The position numbers were made by a program, and so were the translations under genes. A stretch of DNA of 62,000 bases from Phoronis australis (Eukaryota > Phoronida > Phoronidae): contig NMRA01000192.1 in NCBI GenBank assembly GCA_002633005.1, forward strand, positions 538,644 to 600,643. The letters are read 5' to 3'. Positions 1-11,305 of this stretch are shown in pieces. Position 1 is the stretch's first letter. Every line of letters starts with the position of its first letter. A model generated the notes under the pieces. That model was not told the origin of the DNA and did no database searches. It saw nothing but the letters and a program-made list of their open reading frames with translations.

Positions 1-697
1 ATGATGTTCCAGTATTCTTTGGAATTCTTGCTTGCGCTGTTAATTTGTTGAAAAAGCTTGTGTCGGTGATCAGCTTTGGCTTGATTTACTAAAGTTTCAA
101 CCAGACGTGACTGCTCCTTGTATCTGTTGTAGATTATAGTGTTGTTAGATCTTCTGAAAGAGCTGTAAAGTCTGTTTCTTGTGCGGATTGCCCGTTTAAC
201 ATTACTGTTGAACCACGGTTTGCTGTTGTGTTTAATTATCTTTTCAGTTGATGGGATGTTGTTTTTTAAGATTTCATAGAGAGTACTAGTGAAGAGTGAA
301 ACAGTGTCATCAATGTCGCCAGTGTTCAATATGGAATCCCAGTCAGTGTTGGTGATATCCTGACGCAGTTTATCGGTGTCGACCTGATCATATTTCCAGT
401 TGGTTCGAGTGGTGTGTTGCTCTTTAACCGGTTTTTTAAGTGTTAGAGTGGTTTCGATAGTGTGGTGATCAGAATTGCCAACAGGAGGTAGTACAGAACA
501 TGAGTCAATGATACTCAAATTGTTTGTTATACACAGGTCAATACATGAATGAGAAACGTCGGTGATACGGGTTGGCTCATTAATTAGTTGTATGCAGTCA
601 TTAGACAATAAAATATCAAACAATTGTAGTCCGGCCGTATTGTCATGATCATCATTGTACCATGTAGAGTTTCGGGCATTGAAATCACCATTTATGG
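1..697 (-). pseudogene. Non-LTR retrotransposon (LINE) ORF2 fragment: end of endonuclease domain and linker
   Basis: Read on the minus strand, this stretch translates in one frame from about 697 to the window edge. It shows the endonuclease/exonuclease/phosphatase-fold signature GDFNAR, then a SDHHTI motif (the SDH of APE-like endonucleases), then a basic linker containing KPWFNSNVKRAIRTRNRLY. This order is typical of CR1/Jockey/L2-type LINEs, where the endonuclease nicks target DNA for target-primed reverse transcription. The first half of the endonuclease is not recognisable upstream of about 700, so the copy looks 5'-truncated or decayed. The reverse transcriptase would lie left of position 1. 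The clade is uncertain. It lies 440 bp beyond the 3' end of the K2P gene on the same strand and has no evident functional link to it. Confidence 0.8.
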
Positions 698-1137
698 TCA
701 ACTTCAGACCACAAATTCATGACGTTTTATTCTACTCACATCTGTTGCATCTAATTCACTGGACATTAGGAAATCGCGCAATGGGAAAACACAAGATACG
801 GCACCATTTGTAGGGGTAAAACATGCGGTAACGAAAGCACGCCAGCGCCACGAACGTGCCATCTTCAGGAACCAAGTTGCTGTCATTTCGTGTAGGTAAA
901 GGCACAGTCACAAATGGATAACTAACAATGTGAACACTTGCTTTTTAAATCACATTTGAAAACACATTGAAATACACCAAAACAATAATGTCTTCCTGCT
1001 ATTATTAACTTCTGTAGCAAATACGACCTTCGGTTTATCTTTTTCACTGTCTTGTTAAAGGAATTTCCAAAGAACAATTCGAGAGCGATCAATTTGATTT
1101 AACCAAAATAAACAATAAATTATGAGATGATCAACTA
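698..1137. other. Intergenic DNA between the LINE fragment and the K2P gene 3' end
   Basis: This holds the 3' flank of the minus-strand K2P gene. A 60-codon minus ORF at 704-886 matches nothing I recognise and touches the truncated end of the LINE. No clear AATAAA signal was seen on the minus strand just past the stop codon. Confidence 0.5.
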
Positions 1138-3752
1138 TTATCCTTGAATTGCAGCGAACACTGCTTCAGCGTCAGTCTTCTTCAGTTTGTCTTCTGGCTT
1201 TTGTATGATTCCAACCTTCTGAGCAACTGTGATCACCCTTGTTCTCACTTCTGCCTGCATGAGATCCATGCACATGGCAATAAGAGCGAGTCCAACCAGC
1301 AAGTATACAGCGGAGAAGATCGGCTTGGCCACGTTCTCGGCGTCCTGCAAACCAGGCACCAAGTCACCGAGTCCGATTGTAGTGAGAGTGATAAAGGAAA
1401 AGTACAGCGCTTGAACGAAGGTCCAACTCTCCCAAATGGAAAAAAGAACTGCTCCGATAAACAGATAGCTAAGCATGACCAACAGAGTGAGCGAAATGGG
1501 TACGGACATGTAGCGGTATTTGCTCTTCCATTCTACGTACTGCTCCTTAAGTTCCGTCAAAGATAATCTCATTCGCGGGCTCTCGTACTCGTCGTCGTCG
1601 TCGACGTTCTCGCTGTCCGCGTTGTTATTCATGTTCTTCAAGTCGTCGCCATTGGCACTGTTCCGGTTGCCTTGAGGTGTGATGTTGTTGTTTTCCGCTT
1701 TGTGAGTGATGACAGCGGCGCTTCTTTCCAATGCTGCATGAAGTCCAAAGCTGCTTGCATTATTTGGCTTTGAAAGGTCATTATCGTCTGAGCTTGTTTC
1801 CACATTGTGCTGAATAAGAGAGGCACTACCACTTACCACTCCAGCATTGTTGTTGACGTTGTTTTCGTTAACTTCACCAGTTGTTTGGATTATAGGGATG
1901 GTGTTTTCGGGAACACTTTGTTTCTGGATTACGGTCTTGCTGTGTCTGTTGTTGGCCGCATGTTCGGTAGCTGATTTATCCTCTGCTATCGTTTTGCTAG
2001 CCACAACGTCCGGCGATATATCGTGCTCACTTTCATGCTTCTCGCCGAAACACTTCTCTGGGCAGCATGCATCACAGCAGAGCCGATGATAGACGTAACG
2101 GAAGAGGTCGGCCATGAAACTTCCCATGTTAGCAAGGTAAAGCAGCGCCAATGGGACACCAATAATAGAGTAGATGATCGTGAATAACATGCCTGTAACA
2201 GTCCTCGGATAGATGTGTCCGTATCCTGAAACAAGAATATTTAGAATGCTTGTCTTACATGGGGTTTTCATAATTTTTGCCACGGCTGCAAATTCCAAAT
2301 TCTATTATCGCTTTCACGCGGCAAAGTAATGACGATGTTTACTGGGAGGTGAGTTTCCCGGACGACGGTAAGACTTGAAGAGTTGTCGAAGAGAAAAATA
2401 TCCGTTCACAAAGTCATTAAGTTTTTTCGGTGACGAAGGGTCACATATTTAAATAGACTTCTTCAGTGAAACTGTAAACCATATGATTTTGCAGACTGTC
2501 GGTGTAGAAGATGCAACGTGTTCGATAACCCTTTTGAATAGAAATTTTGGCAGAGTATGCTGGCATGCAAACTGAGTATGAGCGCAGATATTAACACGTT
2601 CATGATCAACGTATTGATTATAATCTAAACGTACCGTCAGGGAAAACAAATCCCGAAAACGAGACAGTTTCCGTGGATTTGAGACACTTGCAAATCACTT
2701 GTGATGATGAATCTTTACATATAATAGATCGAAACTAAAGGAAACACACAATTACAATCCATACATAAACATTTCAACCTCATCGATCCAACGGTCACCA
2801 CTTTTTGTTGGATACGCTAGTAAGGCCCAGACCATACGCGAGAAATATATTTCACTGGCGTGATTTTGTGTGGTCTTACGTGGTTTTGTTACTTGCGCCT
2901 ACTTGCTGCATGCAAATCACAAACAACCGGAAATCTCACGGATGATTAATATGCGGATTAGTGGGTGGCACGAGGTTCCCGTCGGATCCCCTTGGTTAGT
3001 GATAAGAAACTCCGTCGGCAGGCCGTTTCTAGGACTCATTGTTCGAAATTTGGGGTTGGTTACCACATCATAAATTCTTTCGTAGATTTGTAACGGCATA
3101 AACCGCGTGTTATTGGTTCCCGATCACAAGAACGGCAGGTTTTCCCGACCAAAGAATCCAATGGCAGTTTAACCCATTGATCAATACCAGCTAGTTTGGT
3201 AAGTTTTTCTCACCTACCAATAGTAGTAATGATAGTGGTAGCATATAACAGCGCATTGATCAGTTCCCACTGGGGCTTGATCTCTGCGCCGGGGTAGGTA
3301 CCATCCCACATCTCCTCTGATGTAATGTAGTGCGTCTTTCGCTGGAACTCCTTCAGCATGTCTTGAGCCAGGCTCGTCCAGTTATCAAGGTCGTGGTGGC
3401 AATCGATCTGGCGAGACATTAACGCCAACTTCTTCAGAGTTTCTTCGCGGTAGTTGCGGGCGTTGATCTGTGCCTTCTTAAGATTGAGACTCTCGTTGTC
3501 CGCCTCCATCATTGTGAACAAGGCGCCGCCTGTTATGCTGTAGAGAAGTACAAGAAGGCACAGACCAACGGTGGAGAACAGAAAGTGTGAGAAGCTCTTG
3601 CAGAAATTCATGAATTGCTGCTTCGTCATTTTTGACTTCATATCTTCCATTCGCTGACGAAAATTTTTTTTCTCAGAAGCCCGACGAGACACCGCCGACC
3701 TTCTACTTTTTCTTTGGGACACTGTGGTCCTTCTACGCGAGTCCTCTGGCAT
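1138..3752 (-). CDS. Two-pore-domain potassium channel (K2P), TRESK/TWK-like, two exons, complete
   Basis: K2P channels are dimeric plasma-membrane leak K+ channels. The CDS is complement(join(1138..2225,3218..3752)), 1623 bases, 540 aa plus TAA. The donor at 3217 (GTAGGT) and the acceptor ending at 2226 (TTTCAG) split the first pore glycine codon after its first base, a classical K2P intron site. In the joined protein, M1 is about 57-80. The extracellular cap has Cys118 and sequons at N86 (NES) and N124 (NWT). Pore 1 ends TTIGYG, followed by HIYP. M2 is about 190-220. A Cys cluster (228, 229, 232, 233, 237) follows. A long Asn/Asp-rich cytosolic loop runs to about 415. M3 is about 418-444, pore 2 has TTIGLG at 460-465, M4 is about 480-501, and the tail is short. 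The GYGHIYP motif and long M2-M3 loop recall TRESK (KCNK18) and nematode TWK channels. The exact subfamily is inferred. The start is the first Met of the open frame, before a basic N-terminus. Confidence 0.92.
2226..3217 (-). other. Phase-1 intron of the K2P gene inside the pore-1 glycine codon
   Basis: A 992-bp intron with a GT donor at 3217-3216 and an AG acceptor at 2227-2226, preceded by a short pyrimidine-rich stretch. Removing it turns TTIG|GYG into a standard TTIGYG filter. Reading through it instead gives an early stop on the exon-1 side (TTIGR-stop). The small ORFs inside it have no recognisable similarity. Confidence 0.88.
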
Positions 3753-4440
3753 TGTGTCGTATCCGTTTATGTTTAGAGGTTTCTCCTGTAATTATATCGT
3801 GTCTACAGCATAATGTTTACTGAAAGTGAAGTTGTCAAAACCTCAATGTTTTAAGACCACGGCTCGAGCTGTTTAGGTCCCCCAAAGAAGAAGAAAATAG
3901 GGGGCAGGTTTGACGGTATTTTTTGGATTAAATGGGCAGTGATCTTAGTTGTTTTGAGTAAATTGAGTCAAAAAAAAATGTCTTTTCCTTTTGTCTACTC
4001 GAATATGTTCTACAAGCAAATTGTCTTTTATCAGGTGATAGTTCACAGTGAGAGTAAATCACCGACTGTAGGTGGCAGTACAAATACAAATTAAAGCCCG
4101 GTACAAGACATTCCATAGTATAACAGTTGCTTGTACTTTGGCCGGACACCCAGACAAATAAATGCAAAATTGTAAATGCTATATGATAGGCTGAGTGCGT
4201 CGTAATGAATAAGAATGCGTATCAAGATAAGCTGAATAACGTCTTTACCGAAAGTTCTAAGTTTCGAGAAAGGTCGAGTACATACCGTAACCCTGTTAAT
4301 AATGTCAAACACGAACTACAGGTAAATCGTTTAATCAAGCTAGAAAATATTGACCAGATTTATTTCTAAGTTGTTGAGGTTGACTTTTCTGAAGAATACT
4401 TACACGTACATGTATATGGTAACCGTAAAGGTCATGAATA
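3753..4440. other. 5' flank of the minus-strand K2P gene
   Basis: No coding feature is supported. The promoter of the K2P gene should lie here, but I cannot identify a TATA box or start site. One TACATGTA palindrome lies at 4407-4414. Confidence 0.4.
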
Positions 4441-4602
4441 TAGATTATTACATGGCGAAGTCGTTATCCCCCGTTATCTAGAGCCCGAGTGGATTTTGGA
4501 GAATTATCGCCCGAGGGGCGTCAGCCCCGAGGGTGATAATTCTACAAAATCCACGAGGGCTCTAGATAAGGGGGATAACGACTGAGAACATGTAATAATC
4601 TA
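4441..4602. mobile_element. Fold-back (MITE-like) element with arms of about 75 bp
   Basis: The two halves are near-perfect reverse complements. Starting TAGATTATTACATG at 4441, the left arm passes TCGTTATCCCCC and TCTAGAGCCCGAG and reaches CCCGAGGGGC near 4520. The right arm mirrors it and ends CATGTAATAATCTA at 4602. Only a few mismatches and a loop of a few bases separate the arms, so the transcript or single strand would form one long hairpin. There is no coding capacity. This is a typical non-autonomous DNA-transposon structure; the superfamily is unknown. Confidence 0.82.
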
Positions 4603-5384
4603 TTTATACCACATACTAAACGAGAAACATTGCAATGAATCGATCTACATGTACCTTTCTCGACTCGCCTCGGCTTTGTAACTACTTTCTATGTCAGAGG
4701 CCCGGGGTCGGAGGTCGTGACCTTTTAAGAAAAGCCGAGCTATTTTTGTCAAATAATGCTTATACTCAAAACCAATTGGAACTTAAAACAAAATAGAAAT
4801 GAAGTGAATCTCAAAATTAAGGTTAAGCAACTATTATAGCTTAAAACATGTTTTTTACACGCTAAGCTTCGACCGGGAAATTATCGTCTGCTAAAGTAGG
4901 TTACCACTGGTAACTGAATATAATTCTCAAGTCAATGATCCTGACGACACGATACCCGCATTTAAACTGGAGATCGGTGATTTACAAGTAAGAGGACATG
5001 AGAGAAAAATTTCACTGAATTAAGATATCATTTTTATGGAAATTATGTGTCTTATTTTTCGTANGACATCATGGGTTGAACACAAGAGATCAGCGACTAG
5101 CATTGAACAACGGCGGAGAGTAGGGAATTTGTAAGCGACAACGATTATGAGCAAGAAATGAACAAATACTATGAAGAAACGTACGAGAATGGTGGCCAGG
5201 ATGACGAAATGGGGTTGCACGAAAGCGAGAACGAGTTTGATATGTTTTCAGCTGCGTACTTTTCTACTTTGAGGCCTTACGAACTGGATCCTCACGCGAG
5301 AGAAGCGGCCTTGGGCTCGGCCAGTCAACCCAGTCATCCAACAGACGATCCTGAATAAAGAGCCGATGTTTCTGAATAGTAAAT
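4603..5384. other. Non-coding stretch with a single N
   Basis: AT-rich with no supported gene. It has one TACATGTA at 4646-4653 and a single unresolved base at 5064 that may mark an assembly join. A 66-codon plus ORF at 5158-5358 has an LRPYELDP string that weakly recalls the start of P2X7-type repeat-associated proteins, but this is too little to call. Confidence 0.4.
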
Positions 5385-5631
5385 ATTGTCTTTTATTGAA
5401 CCAGGCCTTCATCGTAACATCTCCTCCGATTGGAGTCGAAACACGACTCCTCAAAGAGGGCAGAACACAGAGTGGCTCCGGACAGAATCGCTTTGTCCAC
5501 GCTGAGGTCCCACACTCTCGTTCGGCGCACGAAGCGATGCCACTACTGCGCAACTTTGGCGTCCTTCGGAACACCGAGACGTTCTCCGTCTGACTGCTGT
5601 TGCTGTAGCCTCCACAAACGCATCTTTTCAT
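5385..5631 (-). pseudogene. THAP zinc-finger domain remnant, frameshifted
   Basis: THAP domains are C2CH zinc fingers (C-x2-4-C...C-x2-H) that bind DNA; they occur in host factors and in P-element and Kolobok-type transposases. The minus strand starts MKRCVCGGYSN followed by ENVSVFRR, matching the usual Met-x-x-Cys...SVFRFP start. After one frameshift near 5570 the adjacent frame reads PKDAKVAQ, a stop, WHRFVRRTRVWD and then LCSALFEESCFD, matching the conserved Trp, Arg-rich helix and CS-x-HF...CF end. The second zinc-ligand position is Tyr rather than Cys, and the His is not preserved. With a frameshift, an internal stop and lost ligands this is a dead copy. The transposon edges are not visible. 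Confidence 0.62.
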
Positions 5632-6080
5632 CCCTCTACGAACCTTCTCGACGCTAAATATACTTTACCTTCACTTAACTCTATACACTTGGTTGCTGAT
5701 CCGAAAAGTGTGCCGAACGACTTGGGTTCAATCCATGACGTTGTACATAATTTTTTTTTTCAATTTTTACGTGTTTCTTTATGAGCTGTGCACTAAAGGC
5801 ACTGAAATCAAGTAAGATATAATAATAAAATTTATTTTGAGGTACTAGAGTCATGTTGCGTACACTCCACTAAGACCCGTCATATCTCAAGTGTTCGCCC
5901 CTACGCACATGTGCAAGGTAGCTGAATCATTAGATTAACTCGTATAGGTACATTGTCAAATCTTGGGATGAATTTTTGAATTTATTGCATCTATCGATTC
6001 AACGCTAAATACCTATTCCGCATCGCTTGGTGTTGAAAGTCTGCTTACAAGCGTCCTTGTTGTTGAAACCTTTGAAATCA
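5632..6080. other. AT-rich non-coding spacer
   Basis: No gene, repeat or regulatory signal is supported. It contains a T run near 5750. Confidence 0.4.
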
Positions 6081-6089
6081 TATTCTGCA

Positions 6090-6836
6090 TATAGTCATGT
6101 ATCAATGGCTCCTCCTAATATTCCTAAAGATGTACCACGAGATTTACTACAACTTTGTACAAAAATACCATTTAGAAATATTTACGACATTCAAACTATA
6201 TTTACAAACCATTGGGGGAAACATGGGATTGATTACCTATCAGATCAACTTTTGCTGACTTTTTACATGTGTAACCTGTAAACTAAGGTTATTGATAGTT
6301 TTCCAGAGAAGCCTAAGATGTATTTCATGTATGTTGATGGCATATTTATTATCCTTAACCGCGATAAGCTGATGGAGGTCAAACTTGCTTTTGAACAAAG
6401 TTCTATATTAAAATTCACATACGAATTATCAGTCCGCAATAAGCTTCCATTTTTAGGTGCACTCTTCGATTGTGACGAATCTGGCATTGAAACCTCTGAA
6501 TATCAGAAACCTACAAATGATGGAATCTGCTTATATGAAAACAGCGAATGTCGTCGAATACAAAAGCGCTCTGTTTTGGCGAGCTTCTTGAAAAAAGCAT
6601 TTTCTGCATGCTCAAATTCGGAAACCTGTAACAATAAATGTAAGCGCATCAAGCAAATTATGATAAGTAGCGGTTATGGAAATATGCTTGTTGATGAGAG
6701 CCGGAATTTTTTCTTAAGCTGCTTACATAAGCGTGAGCGTTTAAAACAAACATGTTGGTGTAACAAGAAATTATTCTACTGTCTATGTCATAAATCTGAG
6801 GCGAGTGAAGGGTTTGTTTACTCACATGAGCCGTAA
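6090..6836 (+). pseudogene. Penelope-like element reverse transcriptase fragment, catalytic Asp lost
   Basis: Penelope-like elements (PLEs) carry a telomerase-related reverse transcriptase and often a GIY-YIG endonuclease. One frame reads through with a single TAA at 6279-6281. The first part contains YLSDQLLLTFYMCN. The second contains MYVDGIF, then ILKFTYELSVRNKLPFLGALF, then SEYQKPTNDGICLY, then RSVLASFLKKAFSACSN. This order (YVDD box, LPFLD motif, YRKPT motif, Cys-Ser) is the PLE palm and thumb signature. The YVDD box is YVDG at 6330-6341, so the second catalytic Asp is Gly. The block normally found before YVDD (MGSP region) is missing, and no GIY-YIG domain follows. The copy is inactive. 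Confidence 0.75.
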
Positions 6837-9800
6837 AAATGATCTTTTTTCGTTGAAAAAACTCGACGTGACTTAAACTTTCAACCACACGACGCAACTT
6901 TTGTAAAAACACGCTTGCGCAATGAAAAGTAATTCAGTTACTTTTTTGTAATAGGTTTCTTTAAGTTTAACAGTAAATTGTATTCAGCTTTCGTAGCAAA
7001 CATTTAAGTTAGAATCTAATAAATAGTCTTGGAAGTAATATCAAACTTAAAAAATGTTTATAAATAATAGTCATTAATGCTTCCCTGCGCGTGTGCACTG
7101 AATTGACCTTGAGGCAGCACATCTAGACAGTCGAGGCGCGTTTCTTGAGTTGGGGCTCATCTCCGTTTGCATGAACGTGGATATGGAATTCGCCGCCGAA
7201 GATGGGTCCGCTTAAGACCTTGTTTGCGTGTCCTTCCTTCTAGGAGTACGTACAGTTGCGACAACCGATTTGTCAGTCATAACCTTGTCACCTTCTCGGA
7301 ATTCCGGCATTGTTTGGTTGGAACGCGTTTGATTGTTTTAGTGTTTTGCAGACGATAAAATGTAAGGCGTATGGATTCCTACTTTTCACTACTTTGTGAT
7401 TTGCCCATGTATCAAAAAATTACGTACTCGGTGTTATTAACCTGTCGTGTCGTAACACATTCCAGGTTATGTGAGAAAAACCGTAACACAACTTCTGTGC
7501 ACGTTGTTATTTTAATGCGAATTCATCAGTTTTAGAGTCGGTAAAACAGGCCGATTCCAAACACGCGTTGAAAGTGTAGAATTTACTAGCACACATACAC
7601 TTCCGCATCGCCCAACAAATATTTAACCGCAGGCCTCAAATTGTGATTGCGCAAATATATCGGTCTGCAGAAATGACACGCTGTCTACGTAGCTGAACGG
7701 AAAAATACTTCGTCAATTGAAGATTTTGTCGAATTTTAATTTGTTCACTTGTCACTTCACCATTGACACTTTCACCTAGTGTTGAAATCGTCAACTGTAA
7801 TCATTCATTTCGCTGACTGGCTAGCACTCTGTGGCCGGTTGCATGAAACAATCCCAAGTAGGAACCAAATTAAAGCCCATAAGTCTTTTTGCGTATTTGT
7901 GTCTGCTATGGACTAACAGATGCAATGTTTTTCTATCATTTCATCTTGATTGTGAGCTCCTCCATGGTTAATGACATTTTCTAATAATATAACTAAAAAC
8001 TGAGCCCAGGGACTCAGCCCGTAAACTGGTGGTGTTGCGAGGAAAGATCCCTAATTACTTTCGATAATATTGACAATTCAACGTAGACTTTATTCTCGAT
8101 TTGCATCAAAGTAAAAAATTAACTAAATGACGAAACTAAAACAGTACAAGAAAGGGCAATCGATGCTTTCACAAGTCCAAAAATACGCGGTAGATTTAGG
8201 GAACTTAGTTGAAACCCTATTTGGAACGGTTTCATGCAACTGAACATTGGTTAATAAAAATTATAAAATGACGCCACAAGGTCAACATAAGTTGGCAGAC
8301 GACTTCATTTGTACAAGTAGTTGATACAGAAAGGTAAAACAAAGTGAAATATAACCGGGTAAGACCTTCATATTTTTGTCAATAGCTATGGGGAATTTGA
8401 TTTCGCTAATACTAGCAGAGATGAAGCGCCATCGGTTGAGTTGTGAATTGGATATGTCAAAAGAATAGAAGTAAATGCACTTGTTGAGTGTATTAGTACT
8501 AGAAAAATCGAATAGTTTTGATATCATTATGGAATCCTGAACCGTATTACCGATTATCTTTCGCAAGGATTTGATTCGATCAGTTGTACTCGCCGTTTTA
8601 TTTCTGCAGATGAATGTCTTCACGCTATCACAATTTCGCTGTGTGCAGGTTAAGAGCAGTTCCATATAAAAACCAGATGGTGGGCTATACATGTATATGC
8701 AAAATCACCAATTTTTTTTGAAACTTAGCACATCAGCTGGCCTTGTCAAAAGAAACCTGAGCCTGAATTTTTAAGAGTTTCCGAGTTTTCTTTTAACCCT
8801 TTTTAAGACCACTTTGTACTTTTTCTGAAAAATAGCAAATAATAGTACTTGGAAGTAGGTGACTTTTTGTCAGCAACAGCACATCATCGCTTCACGCTAT
8901 TGAAAAAATAACTATATAGCAGAAAGAACAAATAATAACATACAAGATCAACTAGTTCGGATGGATTTATTGATTTTTTATGTCCTCCCATTTTAGCCAA
9001 CAAAAATATCATTTTCACAACTAAATATTAAGGCCATTTTTACGCATTTTTATCACTCTCCCAAATCTATATCGAATTTTTTGGAACATGAGTTAACTTC
9101 CATCTGTTGCAGCTGTCTTTGTTCAGCCAAACGCAAGAATAAAGAATCTTGTCTCTTTCATACTTTGTGTTCAGTCAGTTTTTTACATAACTCACACACT
9201 TTTCTGCCAATCTGTGACTGTCAGTTTGATTAAAGACTCTAGGAGGCGCTACTCGATTGTGCAATTATCTATAGACCAAGATGCCAAATAGAACAAATAT
9301 CATTCGTTTTGCTGCATCAGTGACGAAGGAGATCATGGGAAGCTGTATGAGAGATTTTTTCTTCGCGGGTTTTCAGTTTTGCTGGTGCAAAAATAAAAAT
9401 TTGTTATAGGATTACAGAAACCAAAAAGTGAAGTTTAATGTACTTGTGAGTTAATAATACAAATCCATCACCATCTCATACTTCAGAGAAGCAGGTTTTA
9501 TTCTTATTAAGGGTCCCCATTACCCATTGCTTGGTCAGTTTTCAAACAGCGTCATTGACTAAGAATCCCACGCACTGCCTGCAGTGCATGCTGGTCCATT
9601 TTCAGACCTTCTGAACCAATCCCTGTATATGCACTTGAAAAAGTCCTCTCAAACTATTAGCTAAGTTCACACTCAAACTAATCAGGATCTTCGAGATCAC
9701 AAGTGAAAAGAGGACGGTGGATACGAGCAGAAGTGTCGTGTTATTGGACATGCAAAGTGTCACGCAATGCTTCTTTTACTACACAAAAGCTGCCAAGCAT

Positions 9801-10499
9801 GGTGGCAGTGAGCCGATGGAATTTGCAATTTTAGAAAAATAACAGTTACGGATATTTACGATTGAAAACATAATACTTTCAGTGATATCCAAGATACCGG
9901 CTTTCCAAACCAGTATTAAAGTAATTGGGTTTTGTTGCGACTTACCAGCTAAAAGTTTCACAATATGTAAATTCCGTTCAAGCGGCGGACTCAAAACCAC
10001 AGTTTCTTGAAGGTATGCTAGGTTTAGTGTATGATGCATTTCTACACAACACTTCAAAAACTGCATTTTGTTTGAAGAAAACACGAGCTACTGAAACACA
10101 AAGTCCTTTTATTTTGCTCAGTACACATGTCTAAGATAGACGTTTCTCAAAACTAGATAATCACTCCTATAAAAATCTCAGTAGTTTCAATAGAATCAAT
10201 CATGTAAAAAGTATGCTTTACGAGTCTCAAACTGAACATCAAACAAAAAACGCTTGTAAAAAGTGACAGAAGATTTCAATGTTGACCTTCAGTGGCTTGG
10301 ATTATTTTCTCCAAACGGCCACCACTCAGATCTCTCCCCCATGGAAGCCCCGAATTTGCGTCATCTTCCATGTTTCCCAATTTCGCCCAGGGTGGACCCC
10401 AGTCCTCTCACTACGATAATGATGACCACAACAATATCATAAGAATAGACGACAACTAAAACATGTTTATAATTCCCTACAATTTATGATGATAACTCA
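6837..10499. other. Long non-coding stretch
   Basis: About 3.7 kb with no supported exon. Short ORFs here (7167-7358, 8282-8692, 9779-10084) show no recognisable domain and no coding-like composition. One TACATGTA lies near 8689. Distant exons of a neighbouring gene cannot be excluded. Confidence 0.4.
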
Positions 10500-11305
10500 T
10501 TCATGACTTCAAGCTCCAAGTCCTTCTTTGAGGCAAACTCGTGGGCAGCAGCAGCATCAGCACCTTTAATATTCTGAATATTTCGGATTCGAGACGCGGC
10601 AAACAAAGGAAGAAAAATCCAGCAATCTGCTGCTCCGACAGCCACTCTTCAGAGGAGAAAACTTTTCCTTGCTTATTCTTGGCTTCTCGCATCATCTTTG
10701 CAACCTCAGCTGGCTGTTGTTTTCTGCCTGACTGTTCACCTTCAGGATATATATCACTGGGTTAAGTCTTTACCTTCTCAGAGAAGCGACTAATACTTTT
10801 CAGGGACCAATCCTGCGGCAACTTGATCAGCAACGTAAACGGCAGACAACTCAGGTGATGATGCAGCTGTGGTAGTAGATAACATATCAGATTGTCTTGA
10901 AATGTGGTCGAACTGAGTCTCGTTCTGGAGGGATGATGAATGAGCACCAACATCCAAGTGCTCATTTAGCTCAGCATCTGTAGGAAAATATTTCGAGCAC
11001 CCATAGTGTGTGCATGTGAACTTCGTATGACGGGATACCCTTGGAGTTGTAAAACACTCGAGTGTTGCAAGGTCAAGACTTTTCAGAGGCATCAGTTTAC
11101 ATGATTTGTTGATGACAAGTTTTCCCTCCCCTACTCTATACATGTAGGCATTCCATGCTCGAATGCCATCGGCGGAATACTCAAAGTTTGTCAGCAAACT
11201 TATCCCTGGGATACTGCGCTTGCGAAGGACCTTTGGGGCATTCACACTACAGGCCGACACATAACAGCCTTTGACACCTCCTCTAGCCTCTAGCGCATGT
11301 TTCAT
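10500..11305 (-). pseudogene. C2H2-finger protein of an invertebrate repeat family, broken by frameshifts
   Basis: The minus strand opens with MKHALEARGG and reaches a C2H2-like finger, CTHYGC...HLDVGAH, at about residues 99-123. The reading then shifts frame near 10835 to DWSLKSISRFSEKVK, meets a stop near 10763, and continues in frame as PEGEQSGRKQQPAEVAKMMR and SSEEWLSEQQIAGFF. A further shift near 10610 gives FAASRIRNIQNIKGADAA. The series finger, GWALK-like motif, RFS-E-K, MR-A, E-L-QI-FF recurs in many-copy proteins of cnidarians, molluscs and other marine invertebrates; I know it from pattern memory only. The function of the family is unknown to me. At least two frameshifts and one stop make this copy a likely pseudogene, though unseen introns could explain part of the breakage. 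Confidence 0.55.

Noticed and set aside
289-294. Certain calcineurin-docking motif in the minus-strand K2P (residue numbers, not bases)
   Set aside because: PIIQTT lacks a hydrophobic residue at the fifth position of PxIxIT. It is kept only as a remark in the findings.
704-886. 60-codon minus ORF next to the LINE fragment
   Set aside because: No recognisable motif; length is within chance expectation.
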